Part shown: positions 1 through 6,930 of the stretch, piece after piece
How the letters are laid out: the number at the start of each line of letters is the position of its first letter
Position numbering within the stretch: the first letter of the stretch is position 1
Made by a program: the position numbers and the translations under genes
Source of the DNA: an uncultured Spirochaetales bacterium
GTDB lineage: Bacteria > Spirochaetota > Spirochaetia > Sphaerochaetales > Sphaerochaetaceae
NCBI GenBank assembly: GCA_949292445.1
Contig: CASEZU010000157.1
Span: 1-19,852 of the forward strand
Direction: 5' to 3'
DNA length: 19,852 nt
The notes under the pieces: generated by a model
Database searches by the model: none
What the model saw: the letters and a program-made list of their open reading frames with translations, nothing else
What the model was told of the DNA's origin: nothing

Positions 1-2
1 AG

Positions 3-137
3 GAATCATGTCACATAATGCTTGATAAAGATGTCCTTGATTTCTTTGGCAAGGGGAAGGAGAGAGGTTATCAAACGAGAATCAATGAGGCATTGAGAGA
101 ATATATGTCAGAACATATCAATGAATATCATGCTTAG
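3..137 (+). CDS. BrnA-like antitoxin, C-terminal part (5' truncated by window edge)
   Basis: An open frame enters from the left edge and ends with TAG at 135-137. Its tail reads LDKDVLDFFGKGKERGYQTR followed by INEALREYM. This is the pattern of the C-terminal DNA-binding part of BrnA antitoxins (COG3514), where an L-D-x-D-V-L-x-x-F stretch precedes G-x-G-Y-Q-T-R-I-N-x-x-L-R. BrnA is a ribbon-helix-helix protein that neutralises the RNase toxin BrnT and represses the brnTA operon. BrnT normally lies just upstream, outside this window, so an intact pair cannot be confirmed. An internal ATG at 18 could start a 39-residue remnant, but the conserved frame extends upstream of it, so I read this as a truncated view of a longer gene. 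The motif match is good; gene integrity is unknown. Confidence 0.65.
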   Translation, partial: ESCHIMLDKDVLDFFGKGKERGYQTRINEALREYMSEHINEYHA

Positions 138-227
138 ACCAAAAGCCGTAAATGTACTTGCTCTTGATGATTCCCGTATTTTTATGAGACTTTGTCCTGA
201 GTTGTAATAACAGGGACATAAATATGA

Positions 228-521
228 GGCGGCACAAAGGTCGCTGGTTTTCAAAGTAGACAGCCGGTGACATCCGCGGAAATGGCCTGCTGTTTTTTAC
301 GCATTGTGATATCAAATAAGAATGGTACGATGCTTATGGAGCTCCGGAACACCAAACATCGCCGGCCTGAATGGCGAAATGGAATTCCTGTAACTACAAA
401 GAAGGGCGGCGAGATCGGGCTCAGGAGTGCCTCCTCAATCATACAGAGACACTCTGGAATGATCGATCTTGCTGGATCTGATGGGGAGTTCTCCGTAAGG
501 TTAGTCCTTCCTCTTGCATGA
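228..521 (+). pseudogene. Remnant of a GHKL-type sensor histidine kinase (C-terminal ATPase piece)
   Basis: The frame is open from 228 (after a stop at 225-227) to TGA at 519-521. The translated text resembles the last 85 or so residues of AgrC/LytS-like GHKL ATPase domains. A strand reading MLMELRNTK (the N-T after the ATP-binding core) is followed by NGIPVTTKKGGEIGLRSASS, IIQRHSGMIDL and a final GEFSVRLVLPL strand. In intact kinases the segment before GLRS reads HGxGL; here it is GEIGL. The dimerisation helix, N-box and any sensor domain are missing, and there is no convincing start codon or Shine-Dalgarno sequence (GTG at 267 is the first possible start). I infer a decayed gene. The stop overlaps an ATG (518-520) that opens only a 26-codon frame, perhaps a trace of a once-coupled response regulator. 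Confidence 0.5.
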
Positions 522-574
522 ACGAGGGCCGTGTTTGTCATGCTTTTGGCCAATATGAGGAGACAATTACTGAT

Positions 575-617
575 AAAAATCCGTTAGGCTTATTTTGATA
601 TTCCAAGACTTAGCGGA
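575..617 (-). terminator. Weak candidate terminator after the ROK gene
   Basis: On the - strand, just past the ROK stop codon, TCCGCTAAG (617-609) can pair with CCTAACGGA (588-580) at seven of nine positions. Five T residues follow (579-575). The loop is about 20 nt and the stem has two mismatches, so this is a marginal intrinsic terminator. It is the only such structure found between the regulator and the kinase remnant. Confidence 0.3.
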
Positions 618-650
618 CATATTTTAATGTGCTGATATATCCTTCTATGT

Positions 651-1820
651 TTAGCTCATTCCTTCACAGGACAATAGAGAGTCACGGCATTTTTCCAGAG
701 CTATGTCTGCTGCTCCAATTATGCCGGAATTCTGGTCGATTGATGGAATAATACTCATTTCCAATTGGATATTATCTACAGCTTTCATATGATCAAGCAC
801 TGATTGTATCGCATCGAAAATATGATGCCCGAGATATTCAGTAACTGATCCGGAAAGAACAATTTTGCGTATGTCCAGCATGTAAGTGAGATTATATAAA
901 AGCGGAATGATTTTCTTTACTGCGAACTGGCTGATTTCAGTTTTCAGCTTATCTGAACATTGTTCGGCCTGCTGTATATCAATATTGAATCGCTTTTTGA
1001 GTGCATTCGCATTGAGTACATTGTTCAGTCGTAATGGTTCCAGGTCTTTCGGGTATATGTCATTGTCAAGCCCTATAAGAGTCATTCCTATATCACCTGC
1101 AAGATATGCATCCCCATGCCATATTTGGTTATTAATTATAATTCCTGCTCCGATTCCTGTTCCTATTGAGAAGTAAATGAGATTACTGTATTCAGGATCG
1201 TCCCTGAGAATTACTTCTCCAAGAGATGCTGTGTTCATATCATTTTCTATGAATGCAGGGAAGGGAAAGTTTTCATCGAAAGTTCTATAGAAATTTCGAA
1301 ACTCGTAAAGTTTGCCCCATCTTCTGAACGTCATGGCTTCTGTATCAACCACACCAGGCATGCCGATACCGACACCAAGTATCTTTGTTTCCGGATGGGT
1401 TCTCTGCAGTGTGATGACGGCATCTGTCATTTTTGCGGAGACATGTTCATATTCTTCGAGGGTTGATGGATCCTTTATCAGGGGAAAATATATCTGATCG
1501 ATTACTTCATGGCACAGGTTGACCAGCCCTATATGCAGCCGGTTACCTTCAAAGAAAATTCCCACTGTACTGTAAGAATTTTCTTCGAGATGGACTATTT
1601 TTCCTTTTCTGCCAAGCCCATTTTCTGAAGTAATTGCAAGTTCTGTTTCAGAAACAAGTCCGATCTTGATGAAATCCAAGATAACTTTTGATACAGTAGG
1701 GAATGTAAGATTCGTTTTCTTGGCAATATCAGCTTTGGATAGGTTCCTGTGCTGAGTAAGTAGTTTATATACTACATCTCTGTTTCTGCATCTCAGATAG
1801 GCGGGGGCATATGATTCCAT
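651..1820 (-). CDS. ROK-family transcriptional repressor (NagC/XylR type)
   Basis: A 389-residue cytoplasmic regulator. Residues about 15-60 form a winged helix-turn-helix (LSKADIAKKTNLTFPTVSKV), followed by a ROK sugar-binding domain. That domain includes VGIGMPGVVD, FIENDMNTASLGE and the glycine-rich loop FSIGTGIGAGIIINN. The length is typical for ROK repressors (about 380-400). Two features of true ROK sugar kinases are missing: the D-x-G-x-T phosphate loop (here VGIFFEGNRLHIG) and the CxCGxxGCxE zinc motif. AGEIGH is also changed to AGDIGM. It should therefore bind a sugar as inducer without phosphorylating it. It is divergent from the ABC transporter operon, which is its probable target, and two operator-like sites lie between them. 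The ATG at 1820 follows AAGGAA (1832-1827) at a suitable distance. The ligand is unknown, probably a sugar imported by the neighbouring transporter. Confidence 0.9.
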   Translation of the reverse strand: MESYAPAYLRCRNRDVVYKLLTQHRNLSKADIAKKTNLTFPTVSKVILDFIKIGLVSETELAITSENGLGRKGKIVHLEENSYSTVGIFFEGNRLHIGLVNLCHEVIDQIYFPLIKDPSTLEEYEHVSAKMTDAVITLQRTHPETKILGVGIGMPGVVDTEAMTFRRWGKLYEFRNFYRTFDENFPFPAFIENDMNTASLGEVILRDDPEYSNLIYFSIGTGIGAGIIINNQIWHGDAYLAGDIGMTLIGLDNDIYPKDLEPLRLNNVLNANALKKRFNIDIQQAEQCSDKLKTEISQFAVKKIIPLLYNLTYMLDIRKIVLSGSVTEYLGHHIFDAIQSVLDHMKAVDNIQLEMSIIPSIDQNSGIIGAADIALEKCRDSLLSCEGMS

Positions 1821-1837
1821 AATCTGTTCCTTACCTT

Positions 1838-1866
1838 ATTTTAGGACAGTATCCTGAGTTTTTCAA
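1838..1866 (-). promoter_or_regulatory. Promoter of the ROK repressor gene
   Basis: On the - strand TTGAAA (1866-1861) is separated by 17 nt from TAAAAT (1843-1838), a close match to the sigma-70 consensus. Transcription should start near 1831, leaving only about 11 nt before the ATG, so the message would begin almost at its AGGA ribosome-binding site. The -35 box abuts the operator-like palindrome at 1866-1892, which suggests autoregulation. Confidence 0.65.
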
Positions 1867-1892
1867 TAATTAATTTAACTTTAATTAATAAT
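1866..1892. promoter_or_regulatory. Operator-like palindrome 1 (probable ROK site)
   Basis: A perfect 7-bp inverted repeat, ATTAATT (1869-1875) and AATTAAT (1883-1889), is separated by TAACTTT and centred at 1879. With one mismatch the arms extend to 1866-1892 (9 of 10 positions per arm). ROK repressors such as NagC and Mlc bind long AT-rich palindromes of this general form. It touches the -35 box of the ROK gene. A second, similar site lies at 1994-2014. Confidence 0.55.
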
Positions 1893-1957
1893 AAGGCTGA
1901 TTATGTATTTCGTCGTTTTCAAGCATGCCAGACTGCAGTAAATCAGAATATTTTGAG

Positions 1958-1987
1958 TTGACAGCTGAGAAATGGGGTACTTATAAT
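1958..1987 (+). promoter_or_regulatory. Consensus promoter of the ABC transporter/GH9 operon
   Basis: TTGACA (1958-1963) and TATAAT (1982-1987) are perfect sigma-70 hexamers separated by 18 nt. Transcription should start near 1994, giving a leader of about 60 nt before the ATG at 2054. A perfect promoter implies high basal strength, and so control by repression. The downstream operator-like site begins exactly at the predicted start of transcription. Confidence 0.8.
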
Positions 1988-1993
1988 GCAATT

Positions 1994-2014
1994 ATTAATT
2001 ATACTTTATTTAAG
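1994..2014. promoter_or_regulatory. Operator-like site 2 overlapping the operon transcription start
   Basis: This 21-bp stretch matches operator 1 (1869-1889) at 17 of 21 positions. It shares ATTAATT on the left, a central ACTTTA, and TTAA on the right. Its weaker symmetry (TTAA arms at 1995-1998 and 2010-2013) is centred at 2004, exactly 125 bp (about 12 helical turns) from the centre of operator 1. It covers the predicted +1 to +20 region of the operon, where a bound repressor would block transcription. Confidence 0.5.
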
Positions 2015-2022
2015 AAATGGCT

Positions 2023-2050
2023 GTCCTCAGAGGACTTCTCAAAAGGAGGA
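2023..2050 (+). promoter_or_regulatory. Leader hairpin next to the binding-protein ribosome-binding site
   Basis: GTCCT (2023-2027), loop CAG and AGGAC (2031-2035) form a 5-bp hairpin just before the strong Shine-Dalgarno AAAGGAGG (2042-2049) of the binding protein. TCCTC (2024-2028) could instead pair with GAGGA inside that Shine-Dalgarno (2046-2050), so two exclusive foldings are possible. The stems are short, and a regulatory role is only a suggestion. Confidence 0.3.
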
Positions 2051-2053
2051 TTT

Positions 2054-3325
2054 ATGAGAAGGAAAGTCATACTTGCAGCAATGCTGCTTCTGGTCTGTAT
2101 TTTTGCCGTTTCCGCAGGAGGCGAGAATGAAACTGCTGCATCTGATGGAAAGGAACGCATAAGGGTTATTACTTATTTTACTGGTTCAGATACTTGGGCT
2201 CCTACATGGAAGGAGGTAATTACTGAATATCAGGCAGCACACCCTGAAATTGAAATTGTAGATGAATCCGTTCCTACAACAGGCACTACTGATGTATTCC
2301 GCCCGAAAATGAATGCGGATATAGCTGCAGGTACTCCGGCAGATCTTGCCTTGTATTTCAATGGAACGGATGCCGAACCGCTATATGAATCAGGGCTTTA
2401 TGTCACCTGGGATGAAATTCTTGATGCAGATCCGGAATGGAAAGCGCTTTTCAGCCCTGCTGCGCTTGAAGCTGGAAAGACAAATGGTGAAATAAGCAAT
2501 TTGCCATTTATAGGTTCATTTGAAGGCCTTATCTACAATAAAGCAATTTTTGATGAATATGGACTTGAATATCCTACAACCTGGGAGAACATCATAAAGG
2601 CATGTGAAGTGCTTTCCGCTGAATCAGATTACATCCCGCTTTCTAATTCTCTTCTCAGGGTTACTGCTCTGTTCGATTGTATAATGCTTGCTGAGGCTGG
2701 CCCTGAGAAACATGGCATAGTACTTGATCCTTCGTGGGAAAGAGCAGTTGATAGAATCAAAGAACTCTATGATGCTAGTGCATTCCCTAAAGATGCTGCG
2801 ACACTTTCGCTTGCTGATGTACGGACAATGTTCGCGGAAGGAAGGGCGGCTATGGAATTTGATGGTTCATGGGTTCTGAGTAGCATTGAGGATAATCCTG
2901 ATATGAGGATGATTCCCTGCCCGATTCCAGAAGGCGGAGAAGGAGAGCCGGGTGCGATCATTGCTGACTTTGCTTCTGGCTGGTACATGTCTAAAGATGC
3001 TTATGAAAGAAGCAATGCGACGCTCGATTTCCTTAAATATCTTTGTTCGTCTGAGATAATGGCCCGCTTCATTGAAGCTGGTGGTTATCCTGCCATAAGG
3101 ATTGCGGATACCGAGGCCTCGTCAAAACCTGTGAATGTCAGTGCGGCAGAAATGATGGCAAACGCAACTTCTATGGTTTCTCCCTGCAATCAGTCGATGA
3201 ACAGGGAAGTATACAATATGCTCTCCGGCAATATTGTCGAAGTATGCGAAGGCGGAATGACATCCAGTGAACTTCTGGAGGAGGCCCGCAGCATGCTTGC
3301 AGAGATTGAAGCAAACAAGGTCTGA
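2054..3325 (+). CDS. ABC transporter sugar-binding protein (family 1 solute-binding protein)
   Basis: A 423-residue periplasmic receptor that would deliver an oligosaccharide to the two permeases downstream. The start at 2054 is chosen because AAAGGAGG (2042-2049) precedes it and because the operon promoter lies inside the longer open frame that begins at 1925. The N-terminus is a classical signal peptide (MRRKVILAAMLLLVCIFAVSA, residues 1-21), with likely signal peptidase I cleavage before GGENE. There is no lipobox cysteine at the cleavage site, so the mature protein should be free in the periplasm. The rest fits the extracellular solute-binding family 1: a YFTG-x-W start, LPFIGSFEGLIYNKAIFDEYG and YPTTWENI mid-protein, then EGRAAMEFDGSWVLS and ASGWYMSKDA. 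The substrate is not deducible from sequence; the adjacent GH9 enzyme points to a beta-linked oligosaccharide. Confidence 0.92.
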   Translation: MRRKVILAAMLLLVCIFAVSAGGENETAASDGKERIRVITYFTGSDTWAPTWKEVITEYQAAHPEIEIVDESVPTTGTTDVFRPKMNADIAAGTPADLALYFNGTDAEPLYESGLYVTWDEILDADPEWKALFSPAALEAGKTNGEISNLPFIGSFEGLIYNKAIFDEYGLEYPTTWENIIKACEVLSAESDYIPLSNSLLRVTALFDCIMLAEAGPEKHGIVLDPSWERAVDRIKELYDASAFPKDAATLSLADVRTMFAEGRAAMEFDGSWVLSSIEDNPDMRMIPCPIPEGGEGEPGAIIADFASGWYMSKDAYERSNATLDFLKYLCSSEIMARFIEAGGYPAIRIADTEASSKPVNVSAAEMMANATSMVSPCNQSMNREVYNMLSGNIVEVCEGGMTSSELLEEARSMLAEIEANKV

Positions 3326-3328
3326 ATT

Positions 3329-3370
3329 GAGAAGGGGATTCTCGGTTTATTCCGGGAGTCCTCTCCCCGG
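3329..3370 (+). promoter_or_regulatory. Two tandem hairpins between binding protein and first permease
   Basis: GAGAA (3329-3333) pairs with TTCTC (3339-3343). CCGGGAG (3352-3358) then pairs with CTCCCCGG (3363-3370) with one bulged C and a 4-nt loop. The second stem takes in the GG of the permease Shine-Dalgarno GGAG (3369-3372). Such structures after a binding-protein gene commonly stabilise the upstream message and lower permease expression. No T-tract follows, so this is not a complete terminator. Confidence 0.5.
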
Positions 3371-3380
3371 AGATATTCAC

Positions 3381-4250
3381 ATGACACTCAAGCGAAGAAA
3401 ATATCCTTGGTATCTTCTTATTCCCGCATTGGCATTCATTGCTGTATTTTTGCTAATTCCTCTTGTCAGGACAATATGGTATAGCATGACGGCCTGGTAT
3501 AATTTTTCCGTTTCAAAGAAGTTCATTGGATTGGACAATTATATATCTCTGTTTGAAGATGATGTTTTGCTGATAGCACTCAGGAATACTGGTATCCTCA
3601 TCCTTTATGCTCTTGTTTTCCAGATCGGTATAGCCTTGCTTCTGGCAATAGCGATAGATTCAGTACGTCATGGATTCAAGTTGTTCAGGACAATTTATTT
3701 TTTCCCTGTCGTTATTTCAGCAACAGCAATTGGTTTGATGTTCTCTCTTATATATAAGTATGATTATGGGCTCCTGAATAGCATAATGACAGCTCTCGGA
3801 AAAGAGAAAAAAGTATGGCTTACTGCGGCAAGTGCCATTCATTGTGTTGCGATTCCTACTGTCTGGCAGCATGTTGGATTTTATTTCATAGTGTTTCTGA
3901 CAGGTATTGCCAATATTCCAAGTGATATATATGAGTCGGCGGTTATTGACGGCATTACACCGGGGCGCAGGGCCTTTTCTCTGACTATACCGATGCTTAA
4001 ACCGATTCTTACCTCTAACATTGTTCTTGTCGTTTCTCAGAGTTTCCGGGTCTTCGATATGGTATATGTTGTTACGGGAGGCGGGCCCAGACATCGATCA
4101 GAACTCCTTAGCTCATACATGTATACAAAGGCTTTTGCGGATTACAACACAGGCTATGCCAGCGCGATAGCGATTGTGATGATTCTTCTCGGAATTACTG
4201 TTACAAGCCTGCTTCGGGTTGGAGCCGCAAAAATCAAAGGTGATGATTAG
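3381..4250 (+). CDS. ABC sugar transporter permease (MalF/UgpA type)
   Basis: A 289-residue inner-membrane permease of the carbohydrate uptake type 1 family. I place the start at ATG 3381 (MTLKRRKYPWYLLIPALAF), preceded by GGAG at 3369-3372; the longer open frame from 3267 would overlap the binding-protein gene by 59 bp. Six hydrophobic segments are visible, beginning with WYLLIPALAFIAVFLLIPLV. The cytoplasmic EAA loop that contacts the ATPase reads IPSDIYESAVIDGITPGRRA, with the canonical E-A-A as E-S-A, followed by LTIPMLKP. It pairs with the next gene to form the heterodimeric channel. No ATPase gene is nearby; a shared MsmK/UgpC-like ATPase elsewhere is the usual arrangement for this family. 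Confidence 0.92.
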   Translation: MTLKRRKYPWYLLIPALAFIAVFLLIPLVRTIWYSMTAWYNFSVSKKFIGLDNYISLFEDDVLLIALRNTGILILYALVFQIGIALLLAIAIDSVRHGFKLFRTIYFFPVVISATAIGLMFSLIYKYDYGLLNSIMTALGKEKKVWLTAASAIHCVAIPTVWQHVGFYFIVFLTGIANIPSDIYESAVIDGITPGRRAFSLTIPMLKPILTSNIVLVVSQSFRVFDMVYVVTGGGPRHRSELLSSYMYTKAFADYNTGYASAIAIVMILLGITVTSLLRVGAAKIKGDD

Positions 4251-4261
4251 AGGAGTGAGAA

Positions 4262-5125
4262 ATGAGATACAAATATTTGAATAGAAAGGAGAAAGTAACT
4301 TCTTTATTAAGAGGAGCTTGTCTGTATTTCTTTATTATATTCTGGGCTCTTCTCGCACTTGTACCCCTGATATGGGTTTTCATTAATTCATTCAAACCAT
4401 CTAATGATATTCTGCTTAATTCCCTCAGTCTTCCAGAGAAGTGGACTCTGACAAATTACATCACGATGATGACCTATCCTGATATGAATCTGCTTCTTGG
4501 ATTCAGGAATAGTATGATCATCTGTGCGGGTGTTATATCCGGTGTTGTTATATGTGCAGGTCTGGCTTCCTTTGTTTTAGGGCGGTTTGACCATAAACTT
4601 AATAAGTATGTTAATGCACTTCTGGCAGGTTGCATGCTTATTCCTGCATTCTCAACATTGATTCCGAATTTTGTACTTATCAGCGCTTCTCCATTTCAAG
4701 GAACATGGCTTGCTGTTATTTTTCCTCTCACAGCGAGCAATATGAGTTTTTCTACTTTGCTTCTTACAGGGTATGTAAGGTCTCTGCCTAAAGAACTTGA
4801 TGAGGCTGCAATAATCGATGGTGCCGGTTCATTTCAGTTATTCACCAATATTATGGTACCGCTTTCCAAACCTATGTTTGCCACAGTTGGGATCATGACC
4901 TTCATCTGGACTTATAATGAATTATTGTTGTCACTTATATATCTGCCGACAAGGAACCTTCAGCCTGTAAGTGTAATACTTACACTCGTAAGCAATATGT
5001 TCGGTACGGATTACGGAGCCATGATGGCTGCTATCTGCATTACTATAATTCCTGTACTTATACTTTATGTCATAGCTCAGGAACAGGTTGTTAAAGGTTT
5101 GACGGCAGGGTCTGTAAAGGGCTGA
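4262..5125 (+). CDS. ABC sugar transporter permease (MalG/UgpE type)
   Basis: A 287-residue partner permease, 11 nt after the first. AGAGGAG just upstream provides the ribosome-binding site. The N-terminus is cytoplasmic and basic, followed by a long hydrophobic segment (LYFFIIFWALLALVPLIWVF) and then WVFINSFKPSNDIL, a typical MalG-family opening. Six membrane segments fit the length. The EAA loop is well kept: LPKELDEAAIIDGAGSFQLF, then IMVPLSKP. Together with the upstream permease it should form the membrane channel for the substrate delivered by the binding protein. Confidence 0.93.
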   Translation: MRYKYLNRKEKVTSLLRGACLYFFIIFWALLALVPLIWVFINSFKPSNDILLNSLSLPEKWTLTNYITMMTYPDMNLLLGFRNSMIICAGVISGVVICAGLASFVLGRFDHKLNKYVNALLAGCMLIPAFSTLIPNFVLISASPFQGTWLAVIFPLTASNMSFSTLLLTGYVRSLPKELDEAAIIDGAGSFQLFTNIMVPLSKPMFATVGIMTFIWTYNELLLSLIYLPTRNLQPVSVILTLVSNMFGTDYGAMMAAICITIIPVLILYVIAQEQVVKGLTAGSVKG

Positions 5126-5128
5126 AAA

Positions 5129-6925
5129 ATGGTAAGGATTCTTATAAATCAAATTGGGTATGACAGCTTTGATTATAAAAAAGCTATTCTTCAGATCACA
5201 TCAGGTGAAAAACCTGATAGCAAATTTGAAATCATAGATGAGGAGCTTGGGCAGACTGTATTTGCAGGCCCGCTGATTTCATCTGAACCTGTAGCCAGAT
5301 GGAACAAAGGAGATTTCTATCTGATGGATTTCTCTTCATTCCAGCCTGATGCAGATAAGAATTACGGCAGAAGCTACAGGATACAGGTGGAAGTAAACGG
5401 ACGGAAGGTTTTGTCTATTCCATTTGAGATATATGGAAATGTACTCGAATACAAAACTCTTTCATCTGTCATGTATTATTTCAAATCGCAACGTGTTACA
5501 GGCGAGTATGAAGTCATAGATCGCAATATTGATTTCAAAGGACCCCGTGAAGGCAGAGTGGACATGCATGGAGGATGGAATGATGCCACTGGAGATATCG
5601 GGGTACATCTTACTCATCAGTCAAAATCTGGACTTTTCAATGTTCAGCAAGGGAATCTGGCTGTTTTTGTATTTTATAAATTCTATGACCTCATTCTGGA
5701 AAGTTCTTGGGATTACTATGCAATTTTCAACAGGAGAATAATCGATGAAGCGACCTATGGCGCGGACTGGCTGATGCGTAGAAGAGCTCCATCTGGTTCC
5801 TTTTTCAAAGCCGGGCCACTCAGGCTTCCCGATGCATATGAGTTACCTGCCGTTACTCGCCACTGTGGCTTTGAGTATAAGAATACCATTACGCCCGAAG
5901 GGAATATGATCCCTGAATCCGAGTGGAAAATTACTGATGAAAGTTATGAGGCATCAATCAGAGGTGGAGGAGGTTTTGCGGCAGCGGCTTTGGCAATGGC
6001 TGCAAGACATCCATATCCTGGCGCAGAATTCTCCGCATCTGATTATCTGCAGGCTGCAAAGAATTCTTTTCTTTATCTGGAAAGGAATAATGAAAGATAC
6101 ACAAAGGATGGCAAATGGAATATTATTGATGATTATTCTGCGCTTGAAGCTGCAGTAGAGCTGTATAAGACTTCCCGGGAACATGGTTTTATGACCCGCT
6201 CCAGAAAGTATGCGAATAAGCTCATTGAACGTTTCGTGCCTATTGATGATAATTCCGGTTATTTAAGACATGATGATACAGATCGTCCATTTTTCTCCCC
6301 TGCGGAGGAGGGAATGCCTGTACTTGCGCTTCTTGATTATACAGAGATAGAGAAAGATAGTTCACACAGCATTCTTGCTGTTGCTATAGCAGAAAAAATA
6401 ATGCGCCATCTTCTTTCTGTAACACATCGAGTTTCAAATCCTTTTGGATATGCCAGAGAGTATATACAGGATAGGCATGGCAACAGACGGGAGCAGTTTT
6501 TCTTTCCGCATGACAATGAGGATTCTCCATGGTGGCAGGGGGAAAATGCCCGTATTCTTTCTCTCGCTTCCGCTGCAAGAAAACTTTCAGATATAACGAA
6601 AGATCACGCTTTCAAGGAAGCTCTGAAAGAATTTGCTGATGATCAGGTAGCATGGGTACTGGGGATGAATCCATTTGATTCATGCATGATGATAGGCAGG
6701 GGCTGCCATAATCCGGAATATTTCTTTCACCATAAATATGATTTTATTGGTGTCCCAAGTGGAATAGTGAATGGCATTACCAGCGCAATTGATGATGAAG
6801 AAGGCATTGCTTTCATAATGTCCCCATCCGATGATTCCTCTGTTGATGATAACTGGAGATGGGCAGAGGAATGGCTTCCGCATGCTATATGGTACATATA
6901 TGCACTGGCACTTAAGCGGAGATAG
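5129..6925 (+). CDS. Cytoplasmic glycoside hydrolase family 9 enzyme
   Basis: A 598-residue enzyme starting 3 nt after the permease stop, with AAAGGG at 5116-5121. Residues about 1-100 resemble the immunoglobulin-like N-terminal domain of GH9 cellulases (RILINQIGYDSFDYKKAIL). The remainder is the (alpha/alpha)6 barrel. The catalytic-base region is GGWNDATGD, with D152 and D156. Classical cellulases have Y-D-A-G-D, where the two aspartates are three apart. The four-residue spacing here resembles the GH9 exo-beta-glucosaminidase group, in which, as I recall, D139/D143 are the catalytic pair in the Photobacterium enzyme. Near the C-terminus are WVLGMNPFDSCMMIGRG, HNPEYFFHH and WRWAEEWLPHAIWYI; E580 or E581 is the likely acid. 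There is no signal peptide, so it should act on imported oligosaccharides. Cellodextrinase or beta-glucosidase activity remains possible. Confidence 0.85.
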   Translation: MVRILINQIGYDSFDYKKAILQITSGEKPDSKFEIIDEELGQTVFAGPLISSEPVARWNKGDFYLMDFSSFQPDADKNYGRSYRIQVEVNGRKVLSIPFEIYGNVLEYKTLSSVMYYFKSQRVTGEYEVIDRNIDFKGPREGRVDMHGGWNDATGDIGVHLTHQSKSGLFNVQQGNLAVFVFYKFYDLILESSWDYYAIFNRRIIDEATYGADWLMRRRAPSGSFFKAGPLRLPDAYELPAVTRHCGFEYKNTITPEGNMIPESEWKITDESYEASIRGGGGFAAAALAMAARHPYPGAEFSASDYLQAAKNSFLYLERNNERYTKDGKWNIIDDYSALEAAVELYKTSREHGFMTRSRKYANKLIERFVPIDDNSGYLRHDDTDRPFFSPAEEGMPVLALLDYTEIEKDSSHSILAVAIAEKIMRHLLSVTHRVSNPFGYAREYIQDRHGNRREQFFFPHDNEDSPWWQGENARILSLASAARKLSDITKDHAFKEALKEFADDQVAWVLGMNPFDSCMMIGRGCHNPEYFFHHKYDFIGVPSGIVNGITSAIDDEEGIAFIMSPSDDSSVDDNWRWAEEWLPHAIWYIYALALKRR

Positions 6926-6930
6926 CAGCA

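Noticed and set aside
518..598. 26-codon frame overlapping the kinase-remnant stop by ATGA
   Set aside because: It is too short and unlike any response-regulator start. It is mentioned only as a possible trace of a lost coupled gene.
1925..2053. N-terminal extension of the binding-protein frame starting at ATG 1925
   Set aside because: It contains the perfect TTGACA/TATAAT promoter and lacks a ribosome-binding site. The signal peptide and AAAGGAGG define the start at 2054.
3267..3380. Longer start of the first permease at 3267
   Set aside because: It would overlap the binding-protein gene by 59 bp and add a non-family N-terminus. ATG 3381 has a GGAG and begins like MalF-type permeases.
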